A stretch of DNA of 64,000 nt from an uncultured Bacteroidales bacterium (lineage in GTDB: Bacteria; Bacteroidota; Bacteroidia; Bacteroidales; UBA932), in the NCBI GenBank assembly GCA_944326365.1, contig CALVDR010000005.1, forward strand, positions 62,001 to 126,000. The letters run 5' to 3'. Shown one piece after another: positions 45,835 to 55,956 of the stretch (positions are counted from its first letter, which is position 1; the number at the start of each line of letters is the position of its first letter). The notes beneath the pieces are model-generated. The model saw only the letters and a list, made by a program, of their open reading frames with translations, had not been told where the DNA came from and ran no database searches. A program made the translations under genes and the position numbers.

Positions 45835-48800
45835 ATGAAAAATACTATCAGACATTTGATTGCCGCATTCTTTATGCTATCGGCCGTGGCAACGGCATTT
45901 GCACAGGAGAAAATATTGACCGGAACGGTCCTTGAAGATACCGGGAACGGTGTCATGCCTGTCATAGGTGCCGGAATCGTCGTCAAGGGTACTCAGAACG
46001 GTACCGTATCGGATGAAAACGGCCAGTTCTCTCTGACAGCATCCCCTGAGGATGTGCTGGTGGTAAGCTCATTGGGATATAAATCCGAAGAGGTGGGCGT
46101 AGGCAGCCGGAATTATTTCGAAATCTACATCGAGCCGGAGAACATGATGCTGGATGAGCTGGTGGTCGTCGGGTACGGTTCGATGAGGAAAAGTGACCTC
46201 GCTACTTCCATAGCCTCGGTCAATACCGACGAGATGAAGATATTCCCCGCTTCATCTGCTGCCGAAATGCTGAGGGGACGTGCCGCCGGTATCACGGTGA
46301 CCAGCGCATCGGGACGCCCCGGTTCAGTGCCGAGCATCAAGATCCGCGGTTCCCGTTCCATTTCAGCCAGCAATACTCCGCTGTACATCATCGACGGCAG
46401 TGTGGCTTCGGATACCGAGTTTTCCATGATCAATGCCGGTGATATCGAGTCCATCGAGATATTGAAAGATGCGGCGTCACAGGCCATTTACGGTGCCAGA
46501 GCCAGCGACGGAGTCATCCTCGTGACCACCAAGCGCGGAAAGGCAGGGGAGAGCACGGTGACCTATAACGGATATGTCGGCGTCCAGACTCTGCACAGGA
46601 ACTTCGATTTCTATAATGCGGACGAATATCTGGCATTGCGCCGCGAAGCGGTGGCTCATGATATGGGTGTGGTGGATGCGACGACTGTACCTATCACGAC
46701 CGCTCTGGCCGACGAAGTCATGGAAGACGTATGGAAAAGCGGAGAATTCGTTGACTGGGAAGATCTTATGTTCAAGAAAGCGGCGTTGTACCACAGCCAT
46801 GAACTCAGTTTCCGGGGCGGTACCGACAAGCTTCGCGCCATGGCCAGTGTCGGATATTTCAGCCAGGACGGTATGATGAGATTCGGCTCGGGATATGACA
46901 GGCTGAGTGCGAGGGTGAATCTGGACTACCAGGTCAAGAAATGGCTGAAGCTGGGCGCCAACACCTCGTTCGGATTCTCGAAGAGACTCATAGAGAACGG
47001 CGCCTTCTATCAGTTCATCACACGTTCGCCGCTGTCGCAGGTGTACGATGAAAACGGTGACTACACTCCTTATATAAACAGCAACAAGGACACGAACCCC
47101 GTATACAGTGCGCTTCATGACAGTCATGACCAGAAATCGAACAATTACAGGATAAACGCCTTTGCGGATATCACTCCGTTCAAGGGATTCACGTACAGGT
47201 TCAATATCTCCTACTACAACAGAGTCAATGAGGAAGGCCATGCGAGGGATTCCTATTACCCTAACGGCGGCGGTTCTACGGCTTCCATCACGAATGCGAC
47301 GAGCACGCAGCTGCTCATTGAGAATTCCATCAGGTATGATGTCCCGATAAGGAACGGGAATCACAAACTCAACATCACGGCAGTACAGTCTGTCGACAAA
47401 TCGCTGAGCAAGAATCTCGGCTATTCAGTGGAAAACCTGCCTGTGGACAAGACGTACAACTATATCGCCAACGGAGAGGTGACAGGGCAGGAGAGACTGT
47501 ATACCGCGAACAACCTGGTATCCTTCATGCTCAGGGCGCAGTACAATCTGATGGAAAAGTACCTTTTCAATGTCGCGGTCCGCAGGGACGGGTCGAGCCG
47601 TTTCGGTACTGACAACAAATGGGGAACCTTCCCGTCATTCGCCTTTGCGTGGAGAGCATCCCAGGAAAGTTTCCTCAAGGATGTATCCTGGATAGACAAT
47701 CTGAAACTGCGTGCGAGCTACGGTATAGTCGGAAACCAGAACGGAATCGACAACTACACTACTCTGGGAATCGCGCAGCAGATGCCCGGTGAGTTCGGGG
47801 ATACCTACTATATGGGATATCTTCCCGGAATGGAACTCCCGAACAAGGACCTGAAATGGGAACAGTCCGCGACTGCGAACATAGGCCTGGATTTCGGCTT
47901 CCTCGACAACCGGATCTCCGGAACAGTGGAGTGGTACAATACCAGAACTACGAATCTCCTGGTATCGAGAGCCTTGAATGCTTCTCTCGGGTATACCTCC
48001 ATGCTTGACAATCTGGGTGAGACACGAAGCAGCGGATTCGATATCAACGCGACTTTCGACATCATCAGAAACCAGAATGTAAACTGGAGCATAACCGCCA
48101 CTGCCAGCACTTTCAGGAACAGGATAGTCAAGATAGATGACACCGTGGACGAAGACGGGAACTATGTCAGCCAGCCAGGGAACAACTGGATCATCGGTGC
48201 TCCTATAAACATCTACTATGACTACAAGGCAGACGGGGTGTACCAGTACGATGATTTCGACGTATACAGCGACAGGGGCACCCTGTACTATGAACTGAAG
48301 CCGACGGTGGATACGGATGGTGACGGTGTGGCTGATGCTGTCCTCCAGAGAAACGATGTGGTGGAACCCGGAAGCGTGAAACTCGCTGACGTAAACGGTG
48401 ACGGAAAGATAAATGAGAACGACAGGGTAGTGTACAAACGTGATCCCGATGCCACTCTTTCTCTCTCCACCAGCCTGTCATGGAAAGGGTTCGACTTCTT
48501 CATGGACTGGTATGCTTCTATCGGCGGCTATATCCTGAATCCGCTGATGTATGACGGAGAATACGGCGGTGACCTGCGCGGCCGCTCGAACGGAATGAAG
48601 GTGGATTACTGGACTCCTTACAATCCTGTGAACAGTCATCCGCGCCCATCATACGGTTCCGAAGTCCCTTACATGAAATCCATGGCATACCAGAATGCTT
48701 CATATCTGAGACTGCGTACCATCCAGCTCGGCTATACGCTGCCGCAAAAAGCCATCAGCAAGCTGCGGATCCAAAACCTGAGATTCTATGTCACGCTGAC

Positions 48801-48906
48801 GAACCTTCTGACGTTCACTGAAGTCCTTTCATACAGCCCTGAAGTGACAGGAAACATCTATCCCGAGGCGAGACAGACTGTATTCGGCGTTAACTTATCA
48901 TTCTAG
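45835..48906 (+). CDS. SusC/RagA-type TonB-dependent outer-membrane transporter
   Basis: 1023 residues. Signal peptide MKNTIRHLIAAFFMLS to AFAQ; a carboxypeptidase-D-regulatory-like domain (about 27-105, ILTGTVLED to SLGYKSEEV); TonB box region DELVVVGYG; plug (LRGRAAGITVTSASGRPGSVPSIKIRGSRS, YIIDGSV, IESIEILKDAASQAIYGARASDGVILVTTK); and a 22-strand barrel ending in VFGVNLSF. It imports oligosaccharides together with the SusD lid. The start at 45835 follows the preceding stop by 1 base; upstream ATGs in frame lie inside the previous gene. Confidence 0.96.
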   Translation: MKNTIRHLIAAFFMLSAVATAFAQEKILTGTVLEDTGNGVMPVIGAGIVVKGTQNGTVSDENGQFSLTASPEDVLVVSSLGYKSEEVGVGSRNYFEIYIEPENMMLDELVVVGYGSMRKSDLATSIASVNTDEMKIFPASSAAEMLRGRAAGITVTSASGRPGSVPSIKIRGSRSISASNTPLYIIDGSVASDTEFSMINAGDIESIEILKDAASQAIYGARASDGVILVTTKRGKAGESTVTYNGYVGVQTLHRNFDFYNADEYLALRREAVAHDMGVVDATTVPITTALADEVMEDVWKSGEFVDWEDLMFKKAALYHSHELSFRGGTDKLRAMASVGYFSQDGMMRFGSGYDRLSARVNLDYQVKKWLKLGANTSFGFSKRLIENGAFYQFITRSPLSQVYDENGDYTPYINSNKDTNPVYSALHDSHDQKSNNYRINAFADITPFKGFTYRFNISYYNRVNEEGHARDSYYPNGGGSTASITNATSTQLLIENSIRYDVPIRNGNHKLNITAVQSVDKSLSKNLGYSVENLPVDKTYNYIANGEVTGQERLYTANNLVSFMLRAQYNLMEKYLFNVAVRRDGSSRFGTDNKWGTFPSFAFAWRASQESFLKDVSWIDNLKLRASYGIVGNQNGIDNYTTLGIAQQMPGEFGDTYYMGYLPGMELPNKDLKWEQSATANIGLDFGFLDNRISGTVEWYNTRTTNLLVSRALNASLGYTSMLDNLGETRSSGFDINATFDIIRNQNVNWSITATASTFRNRIVKIDDTVDEDGNYVSQPGNNWIIGAPINIYYDYKADGVYQYDDFDVYSDRGTLYYELKPTVDTDGDGVADAVLQRNDVVEPGSVKLADVNGDGKINENDRVVYKRDPDATLSLSTSLSWKGFDFFMDWYASIGGYILNPLMYDGEYGGDLRGRSNGMKVDYWTPYNPVNSHPRPSYGSEVPYMKSMAYQNASYLRLRTIQLGYTLPQKAISKLRIQNLRFYVTLTNLLTFTEVLSYSPEVTGNIYPEARQTVFGVNLSF

Positions 48907-48911
48907 AAGCG

Positions 48912-50543
48912 ATGAAAAAGAAAATATACATACCGCTGCTCATGGCAGCGTCAATACTGACAGTTTCATGCAGTGATCTGCTGAATCTCGAATCGGAAAC
49001 AGCGGTCACGACCAATTATCTCCAGACCGACAAGGAAGGTCTGAAAAGGGCTATCGCAGGCCTGTATGTCTATGAAAGGGACAATATCGTGGATAATTCC
49101 AATGAAAAGGGAATCGTCATCATTCCCCAACTTTTCGATTTCAACACCGATATTTTCCTGTTCAATGCCGGAAACTGGGCTTCGCTCGGCAGGCTTACCG
49201 ACCTGACACCCGACTCCGGAGTACTGGAGGACTACTGGGAGTTCTGGTATGCCATCGTCGGCAGAGCTAACGAGATCATAGCTTCGGCTGAAAATCTCGG
49301 CCTTGAGGACCCGGAAATCAATTCGATATACGGAGAAGCATGTCTTTTCCGCGCCCGTGCGTATTTCGAACTCTGGAAAAGATTCGAAAGGATATATCTG
49401 AATACGGAGCCGACCACGGTGTCGAATCTGGACCGGGCTTACAAGCCTGCTGCGAAAGAAGAGATCTTCACTCTTCTGAAGAAAGACCTGGATGCCGCCA
49501 TCAAGGCTCTGTCCTATGATATTCCTGTTTACAACAACGGGGTCATGTACGGCAGATATACCAAGGCCACGGCCAAGCATGTACGTGCGCAGGTGGCCAT
49601 GTGGGAGAATGACTGGGACTGTGTCATCACCCAGACAGAGGACATTCTCCGCGATGCGAAAGGAATCACGGAAATGGAATCAGACCCTGCAGACATATTC
49701 TCGTCGGAAAACCTCCGTTCGAAAGAGGTGCTTTACGCATATCAGTTCTCCAAGAATCCTGGAGGCGGCGGAGTGCTTCAGGGGACGGCTTTGAAAGGAC
49801 ATCCGATATCGGTATATGTCACTTCCAGATATTCCAGCGTGGCAGGTACCATCTGTTCGGCGGACCAGGGAGGCTTCGGCTATGGCAGGGACTACCCGAA
49901 CCGGCATCTTCTGGACATGTATGAGCCGGGAGACAAGAGGCTGGACTGCTATTTCGTGACGAAATTCTACTACAATGATCCTTCATCGCCGAAATACGGA
50001 CAGGAAATAGTTCCCGGGACAGGAGGAGGTACGAGCGGTGCTTCATATATCACGAATATCCATCCTATGAGCAGCAAGCATGCGGATTTCTGGACCAATG
50101 CCGATGATCCGGAGCGCAAGACCAGCTTCAGGGACCTTATTGTCTACCGACTTGCGGAGACTGTCCTGATGTGTTCGGAAGCGTATTTCCACAAGGGTGA
50201 CAATGACAATGCCGTCAAGTACTTCAACATGACATACGAACGGGCTGTCGGGAAGAAATTCGAAGGCACGCTTACTTTGGAAGAACTGCTGGACGAGTAT
50301 GCACGCGAACTGAATTTCGAAGGCGTGAGATGGCCTCTTCTCAAACGCCTCGGTCTTCTCGGTGAATACTGCAAGCTGTATGAAGGCGAGTCAATGGCCG
50401 AGAATCCGTATCTGGACAGGGACTATACGTTCGCAAGGCAGAATTTCGTGATAGGAAAACACGAATGCTGGCCTATTCCGAGCAACCAGATACTGCTGAT
50501 GGGAGGTTCGGATGTTTATCCGCAGAATGAAGGATGGAACTGA
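48912..50543 (+). CDS. SusD/RagB family glycan-binding lipoprotein
   Basis: 543 residues. Lipoprotein signal with lipobox LTVSC (Cys about 20) followed by SDLLNLESETAVTTNYLQTDKEGLKRAIAGLYV, typical of SusD N-termini; tetratricopeptide-like helices follow, and the C-terminal SusD motif YARELNFEGVRWPLLKRLGLL is present. It forms the lid over the SusC barrel and binds the glycan at the cell surface. It starts 5 bases after SusC. Confidence 0.95.
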   Translation: MKKKIYIPLLMAASILTVSCSDLLNLESETAVTTNYLQTDKEGLKRAIAGLYVYERDNIVDNSNEKGIVIIPQLFDFNTDIFLFNAGNWASLGRLTDLTPDSGVLEDYWEFWYAIVGRANEIIASAENLGLEDPEINSIYGEACLFRARAYFELWKRFERIYLNTEPTTVSNLDRAYKPAAKEEIFTLLKKDLDAAIKALSYDIPVYNNGVMYGRYTKATAKHVRAQVAMWENDWDCVITQTEDILRDAKGITEMESDPADIFSSENLRSKEVLYAYQFSKNPGGGGVLQGTALKGHPISVYVTSRYSSVAGTICSADQGGFGYGRDYPNRHLLDMYEPGDKRLDCYFVTKFYYNDPSSPKYGQEIVPGTGGGTSGASYITNIHPMSSKHADFWTNADDPERKTSFRDLIVYRLAETVLMCSEAYFHKGDNDNAVKYFNMTYERAVGKKFEGTLTLEELLDEYARELNFEGVRWPLLKRLGLLGEYCKLYEGESMAENPYLDRDYTFARQNFVIGKHECWPIPSNQILLMGGSDVYPQNEGWN

Positions 50544-50557
50544 TAAAATTACAGACG

Positions 50558-52216
50558 ATGAAAAAAATGATAATCATGCTGCTGGCCATGACAGCTGTCT
50601 GGTCCGCATGCACCAAAGTTGAAGAAGAGCCCGAGTATTTCAATATCGATTCTACGGATATAGTCCTGCAGACGAGTGAGGCAGGACAGACGGATATCCT
50701 GCTCTCCACCAACAGGGATCCTGTCGCCACAGTGGATGCCGCTGCGGAAGAATGGCTGACCGCGGAAATTTCCCGGCGATGTCTTACACTGGTTTATTCG
50801 GAAAATACCGTTTCCGAACAGCGTACAGGTACTGTGTCCGTGACTGCCGGTTCTTTTCAGATCGATGTCACTCTGACCCAGGCTGCATATACGAAGCCTG
50901 AACCGGAACCCGACCCCGACCCCGATGAGCCTGGAGAGGTCACTTCATATGAAGTCTATGATGTCTACTATGAGAACGGCGAGGCTGCAGGTATAGTGTT
51001 CTGGGCATCTGATGACCATAAGTCCGCGCTCGTGGTAAGTCTGGACAGGACTCCGTCCTTGGTGCCGTGGTCATATGACAACACTGTGGCGGTCGGCACC
51101 GGACAATCGGACGGAGCGGCAAACACGGAACTCATCAGAGCCAGTTCCATAGCTTCGCAGACACCTGCCATCGACTTCTGCGATGCGCACGGGGAGGGCT
51201 GGTACTGGCCTGCCATGGATGAAATGATGCTTCTGTTCGAAGCCTACAACGGCTCTCCGTATACTGAAGGCAAGCACAACGTCGTTCCTGCCGAACTTCC
51301 GGACGAACAGAAGGCTGCAAGGGCTGCATTCGATGAACTGCTGACATCGAACGGCGGTACAGCCATGAATACTGCCGCCGAAACTGAAATCGGAGACAAG
51401 TACTGGACCAGCACCGAGCAGTCAAAGGATGGTGTCGTCTATGGTTCTACCTTCCGTTTCGGAAAGGCCTATGCTTCCGGCGGAGGTGATACACAGAAGA
51501 AGGAACAGGCTTCCAGCTATGTACGCGTCATCAAGGCCGTATCGCTGAATGGCAGTACTCCTGATCCGGACCCGGATGACCCTGACGTGCCTGTGGAAAC
51601 CGAATTCCCTGTATATCAGGAGGGTGGAAAGAATATTGGAATCGTATACTGGACTTCGGAGGACGGAAAGACTTCGAAAGTACTGAGTCTGTCCAGGACC
51701 GAATCCATTCCGTGGTCATATAACGGTTCCGCCTTCCTCGGTGCTGATGACGAGGACGACGGTGCAGCGAATACTGAAATCCTGAAGGCGAGTGCGGAAG
51801 CTGCCGACATACCGGCTCTGGCATTCTGCGAATCGCTGGGCGAGGGCTGGTATTGGCCCGCACTGAATGAAATGGTGGAGATTTTCGACATTTACAACGG
51901 TGTACCGTATGCGGAGCTGGAGGAGAACAAGGCTACAGCCACTCCAGACAAGATAACTGACGAAGAGAAGGCTTCACGGGATGCTTTCGATCTTTCTCTT
52001 ACGACTTACGGCGGGACGGCCATGAACACGGCAGATCCGACTACGAAGGGTGACAGATACTGGACTAGTACGGAACTTACTGACGGGGACAAGCATTACG
52101 GTTCGTTCATGACCTTCGGGAAGGCCTACAAATCCTATCCTGCAGACACTCCGGGCAAGACCAATGCCTCCGGAGGCCGCTACGCCCGCTGCATCAAAGT
52201 CATCACTAACGAATAA
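50558..52216 (+). CDS. Surface lipoprotein with BACON domain and two DUF1566/Lcl-like domains
   Basis: 552 residues, in the SusE/SusF position. Lipoprotein signal MKKMIIMLLAMTAVWSAC; a BACON-like beta domain (about 22-112, ending FQIDVTLTQ); a Pro/Asp/Glu linker; then two homologous domains of about 170-180 residues (about 130-325 and 345-552). Each runs from a DVYYENGEAAGIVFWAS-type start through EGWYWPAMDEM to KYWTSTEQS and a final RVIK/RCIK strand, as in DUF1566/Lcl-C domains. It is probably a surface glycan-binding protein. The ATG at 50558 fits the signal peptide better than that at 50534, inside susD. Confidence 0.8.
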   Translation: MKKMIIMLLAMTAVWSACTKVEEEPEYFNIDSTDIVLQTSEAGQTDILLSTNRDPVATVDAAAEEWLTAEISRRCLTLVYSENTVSEQRTGTVSVTAGSFQIDVTLTQAAYTKPEPEPDPDPDEPGEVTSYEVYDVYYENGEAAGIVFWASDDHKSALVVSLDRTPSLVPWSYDNTVAVGTGQSDGAANTELIRASSIASQTPAIDFCDAHGEGWYWPAMDEMMLLFEAYNGSPYTEGKHNVVPAELPDEQKAARAAFDELLTSNGGTAMNTAAETEIGDKYWTSTEQSKDGVVYGSTFRFGKAYASGGGDTQKKEQASSYVRVIKAVSLNGSTPDPDPDDPDVPVETEFPVYQEGGKNIGIVYWTSEDGKTSKVLSLSRTESIPWSYNGSAFLGADDEDDGAANTEILKASAEAADIPALAFCESLGEGWYWPALNEMVEIFDIYNGVPYAELEENKATATPDKITDEEKASRDAFDLSLTTYGGTAMNTADPTTKGDRYWTSTELTDGDKHYGSFMTFGKAYKSYPADTPGKTNASGGRYARCIKVITNE

Positions 52217-52221
52217 ATAAT

Positions 52222-53841
52222 ATGAGTATTGCCAGTATACTGCTTTTTTCCGCTATTGCGGCCGCTCCTGCAGGGGAGCAGGCCGCAATGGCCGATTATA
52301 ATGTGATTCCATTGCCACGGCACATTGAAGTACCGGGCAATGATTATTTTGTCCTTGACGGCAGGACGAAGATTGTCCGCGGCGAAGGAGTTTCCGAAAA
52401 GGATGCTGATTTTCTGTCGGAGTATATCAGACAGAGTACGGGAATAGAATGCCATGTGACGGGGCAGGCGCGAAAGAACGCCATCTGGCTCTCGGTTTCG
52501 GCTTCCTGTGGTCAGAATCCTGACGGGTATACGGTCACGGTGGACAAAACCGGAATACATGTCTCGGGGAACTCGTCCGACGGGCTTTTCCACGGAATCC
52601 AGACCATACGGAAGAGTCTGCCGGTGGGGGAGTATGACGAGGTGGCTTTCCCTTATGCCGAGATCATGGATGAACCGCGTTTCAGATACAGGGCCATGCA
52701 TCTGGATGTGTCCAGACATTTTTTCGACAAGGATTTCGTGAAGAAATACATCGACCTGCTTGCCCTGCATAACATGAACTTTTTCCACTGGCACCTGACA
52801 GATGACCAGGGCTGGCGTATTGAAATCAGAAAGTATCCTTTGCTGGCTGAAAAGTCTTGCCGGAGAGACTATACCGTCATCAGACGTGATTATGACAGGA
52901 ATGACGGTACACCTTACGGCGAGGGCTGCTATTTCACTCAGGAAGATATCAGGGAAATAGTGCAGTATGCCCTGGACCGTCATATACGGATAATTCCGGA
53001 GATCGACATGCCGGGACATATGCTGGCTGCTCTGGCTGCATATCCGCAGTTCGGATGTACGGGAGGACCGTATAAGGTATGGACAAGATGGGGCGTGTCC
53101 GATCAGGTCCTCTGTGCCGGGAAGGATGAGACAGTGCAGTTTGCCAAGGATGTATTGTCAGAAGTGGCGGACTTGTTTCCGTGCAGGTACATCCATATCG
53201 GAGGTGACGAATGTCCCAAGACCGAATGGAAGGAATGTCCTGATTGCCAGGCGAGAATAGTGTCTGAAGGCATACAACAGGGCAGTGCGGAATCCGTAGA
53301 AGACGCTCTCCAGGGATGGTTCATGAAGGAAATGACAGATTTCCTGAAAACCAAGGGAAAGACTGTCATAGGCTGGGACGAGTTGCTGGAAAGCGGAGCT
53401 GCAGGCGATGACATGACGGTGATGTCGTGGAGGGGAACGGAAGGAGGTATCGCTGCAGCGGAACACCGGATGGATGCCATCATGGTTCCTCACAGCTATC
53501 TGTACTTCGACTACTATCAGACGGACGACCGTTCGCAGGAACCTTTTGCCGCCGGAGGCAAGGTGACTGTGGAGAAAGTCTTCAATTACGATCCTTATGA
53601 CGGTATTCCTGAGAAAGACAGAAAGTATATCATCGGAGTGCAGGCCAATCTCTGGACTGAATTCATCGCGGAGCCTTCCCATGCCGAATACATGGTGATT
53701 CCGAGAATCGATGCCCTGTCCGAAGTCCAGTGGAGCCCCCTGGAATCGCGTCAGTACGCGGATTTCCTGAAACGGCTCAGAAGGCAGCTAAACCTGTATG
53801 ACATGCTGGGATACAATTATGCAAGATATGTTTTCGAATAA
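52222..53841 (+). CDS. GH20 beta-N-acetylhexosaminidase
   Basis: 539 residues; signal peptide about 1-20. The N-terminal GH20b domain (about 25-145) is followed by the barrel: RYRAMHLDVSRHFF, NMNFFHWHLTDDQGWRIEI, IIPEIDMPGHMLAALAAYP, and the catalytic pair in YIHIGGDECPKTEWK; VIGWDELLESG and GVQANLWTEF complete the -1 site. It splits terminal GlcNAc or GalNAc from non-reducing ends, in the periplasm or at the surface. It ends the operon and lies before a terminator shared with glyA. Confidence 0.94.
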   Translation: MSIASILLFSAIAAAPAGEQAAMADYNVIPLPRHIEVPGNDYFVLDGRTKIVRGEGVSEKDADFLSEYIRQSTGIECHVTGQARKNAIWLSVSASCGQNPDGYTVTVDKTGIHVSGNSSDGLFHGIQTIRKSLPVGEYDEVAFPYAEIMDEPRFRYRAMHLDVSRHFFDKDFVKKYIDLLALHNMNFFHWHLTDDQGWRIEIRKYPLLAEKSCRRDYTVIRRDYDRNDGTPYGEGCYFTQEDIREIVQYALDRHIRIIPEIDMPGHMLAALAAYPQFGCTGGPYKVWTRWGVSDQVLCAGKDETVQFAKDVLSEVADLFPCRYIHIGGDECPKTEWKECPDCQARIVSEGIQQGSAESVEDALQGWFMKEMTDFLKTKGKTVIGWDELLESGAAGDDMTVMSWRGTEGGIAAAEHRMDAIMVPHSYLYFDYYQTDDRSQEPFAAGGKVTVEKVFNYDPYDGIPEKDRKYIIGVQANLWTEFIAEPSHAEYMVIPRIDALSEVQWSPLESRQYADFLKRLRRQLNLYDMLGYNYARYVFE

Positions 53842-53907
53842 GGAAGACGGCACTTCGTACAAGTACGATTACTTTCGGTTCGTCAATGGTTTCGAAGAAA
53901 GACGTTT

Positions 53908-53945
53908 GAGGGTGACCAAAAATCCATTTTTGGTCACCCTCTTTC
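53908..53945. terminator. Bidirectional terminator between GH20 gene and glyA
   Basis: GAGGGTGACCAAAAA (53908-53922) pairs perfectly over 15 bp with 53927-53941; the loop is TCCA. It is followed by CTTTC on the plus side and serves the convergent PUL and glyA transcripts. Confidence 0.85.
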
Positions 53946-53968
53946 AAATCCGTTTGGACTTCCGCTTG

Positions 53969-55297
53969 TCAATATCTGTTCAGCGGCATGCCGTTCATCT
54001 TCATGCGGACCTGCTTGCGGACGCTGGCGAGGACTGCTTCATGCTCTTCCTTGCCCTCTTCCGATTTCCCGCTTACATAGTCGAGATGTTCCGCTGCGCT
54101 GGACAGAACCGTATCTATAAGAGATACGATGAATTCCATGTCTTTCTCGACAAGTCCTCTCGAAGTGATGGCTGGAGTGCCGACCCGGATTCCGGAAGTC
54201 TGGAACGGAGACCTGGAGTCGAAAGGCACCATATTCTTGTTCACCGTGATGTCGGCCTTGACCAGTTCCCTTTCCGCTATTTTTCCTGTCAGATCCGCGA
54301 ACTTTGTCCTCAGGTCGATAAGCATGAGATGATTGTCCGTACCGCCGGACACTACCTTGTATCCTTTTGCCTTGAATGCTTCAGCCATGGTGAAAGCGTT
54401 TGCCACTACCTGTTTCTGGTATTCCGTGAATTCAGGCTGAAGGGCTTCGTAAAACGATACGGCCTTGGCTGCTATGCAGTGCTCAAGCGGACCTCCCTGT
54501 ACGCCTGGGAATACGCTGGAATTGAGTATCTGTGACATCTTCTTCACGACACCTTTCGGGGTAGTCAGTCCCCACGGGTTGTCGAAATCCTTCCCCATCA
54601 GGATAATGCCTCCGCGAGGTCCCCTGAGGGTCTTATGTGTAGTGGAGGTGACTATATGTGCATATTTTACAGGATTGCTGAGCAGTCCGGCAGCGATCAG
54701 CCCTGCGGTATGTGCCATGTCGACCATGAAGATGGCGCCTACGCTGTCGGCTATCCGTCTCATCCTCTCCCAGTCCCATTCCCTGGAGTATGCGGACGCA
54801 CCGCCGATGATCAGCTTCGGCTTGTATTCCAAAGCTTTCCTTTCCATGTCGTTATAGTCGATGAGACCGGTGACTTCGTCCAGGCCGTAGGATACGGCAT
54901 GATACAGGATGCCGGACATGTTTACCGGAGAACCGTGTGTAAGATGTCCGCCATGGGCAAGGTCAAGTCCCATGAATGTCTCTCCCGGTTTCAGGCATGC
55001 CATCATTACGGCCATGTTTGCCTGAGCTCCGGAATGAGGCTGCACGTTTGCGTATTCCGCACCGAAAAGCTGGCACAACCTGTCTATGGCAAGCTGTTCT
55101 ATCTGGTCTACGATCTCGCAGCCGCCATAGTATCTGGCTCCCGGATATCCTTCCGCATATTTGTTCGTGCAGACAGAACCGAGAGCGTCGAGCACTTGTT
55201 TGCTGACATAGTTTTCAGAGGCGATAAGTTCGATACCGGTCGTCTGTCTTTCTTCTTCTTTCTTGATCAGATTGAAAATCTGAAGGTCCTGTTTCAT
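53969..55297 (-). CDS. glyA: Serine hydroxymethyltransferase
   Basis: PLP enzyme interconverting serine and glycine with tetrahydrofolate, the main source of one-carbon units; 442 residues. The PLP lysine lies in [15 protein letters not shown]; other signatures are [26 protein letters not shown] and [12 protein letters not shown]. The C-terminal Glu/Lys-rich segment is slightly longer than in E. coli. Transcribed alone from a -7 box 25 bases upstream of the ATG. Confidence 0.97.
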   Translation of the reverse strand: MKQDLQIFNLIKKEEERQTTGIELIASENYVSKQVLDALGSVCTNKYAEGYPGARYYGGCEIVDQIEQLAIDRLCQLFGAEYANVQPHSGAQANMAVMMACLKPGETFMGLDLAHGGHLTHGSPVNMSGILYHAVSYGLDEVTGLIDYNDMERKALEYKPKLIIGGASAYSREWDWERMRRIADSVGAIFMVDMAHTAGLIAAGLLSNPVKYAHIVTSTTHKTLRGPRGGIILMGKDFDNPWGLTTPKGVVKKMSQILNSSVFPGVQGGPLEHCIAAKAVSFYEALQPEFTEYQKQVVANAFTMAEAFKAKGYKVVSGGTDNHLMLIDLRTKFADLTGKIAERELVKADITVNKNMVPFDSRSPFQTSGIRVGTPAITSRGLVEKDMEFIVSLIDTVLSSAAEHLDYVSGKSEEGKEEHEAVLASVRKQVRMKMNGMPLNRY

Positions 55298-55321
55298 AAT
55301 ATTCTCTTTTTAAAAGCAGAG

Positions 55322-55329
55322 CAAATTTA
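55322..55329 (-). promoter_or_regulatory. -7 box of the glyA promoter
   Basis: The minus strand reads TAAATTTG (TAnnTTTG). It faces away from the RNA methyltransferase -7 box 20 bases further on. I see no riboswitch in the short leader. Confidence 0.6.
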
Positions 55330-55349
55330 CTCATTTTTTGATTTTTCCC

Positions 55350-55357
55350 TACCTTTG
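55350..55357 (+). promoter_or_regulatory. -7 box of the RNA methyltransferase gene
   Basis: TACCTTTG, exact TAnnTTTG, 60 bases before the ATG at 55418. Confidence 0.65.
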
Positions 55358-55417
55358 CACCCGGAAGTTTTCCCCAACTTTCTGGAATTTGCCGGAAAAT
55401 GATTGAATTTCAAGACT

Positions 55418-55951
55418 ATGACTGATAGAAAATTATTGAATATAGAGCTCGGACGCATGTCTGTCGAGGAATACAGGAAATCTCCCGAATCAGGGATCGC
55501 AGTGGTCCTGGACAATGTCCGGAGCGCCCATAACGTAGGATCGGCATTCAGAAGTTCCGACTCGTTCAAGGTCGACAGAATCTGCCTGTGCGGCATTTGC
55601 GCCGTGCCTCCTTCGGCCGAGATCCACAAGTCGGCCATAGGTGCCGAATTCAGTGTGCCCTGGGAGCATTTCGACAGGACCATTGATGCCATACGCAGGC
55701 TCAGGGAAGAAGGCTTCACGATAGTAAGTGTGGAACAGACCGTGAATTCCGTTTCGCTGGACGACTTTTCTCCGGAAAAAGGCCGTAAGTATGCCTTCGT
55801 TTTCGGAAACGAGGTGTCGGGAGTGGACCAGGAGGTCGTCGATGCCTCCGATTTCGCACTTGAAATACCTCAGTACGGGACCAAACATTCGCTGAATGTC
55901 TCCGTTTCCGTCGGAATTGTTCTCTGGGCCGCTCATCGGCGTAATTTGTGA
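55418..55951 (+). CDS. SpoU/TrmH family RNA 2'-O-methyltransferase
   Basis: 177 residues, a minimal SPOUT domain without extra RNA-binding modules. Motif 1 LDNVRSAHNVGSAFRSSDSF, motif 2 FVFGNEVSGVDQ and motif 3 IPQYGTKHSLNVSVSVGI form the trefoil-knot SAM site. It methylates a ribose of tRNA or rRNA; which position cannot be told. The start is the ATG at 55418 rather than the TTG at 55403. Confidence 0.9.
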   Translation: MTDRKLLNIELGRMSVEEYRKSPESGIAVVLDNVRSAHNVGSAFRSSDSFKVDRICLCGICAVPPSAEIHKSAIGAEFSVPWEHFDRTIDAIRRLREEGFTIVSVEQTVNSVSLDDFSPEKGRKYAFVFGNEVSGVDQEVVDASDFALEIPQYGTKHSLNVSVSVGIVLWAAHRRNL

Positions 55952-55956
55952 ATTGT

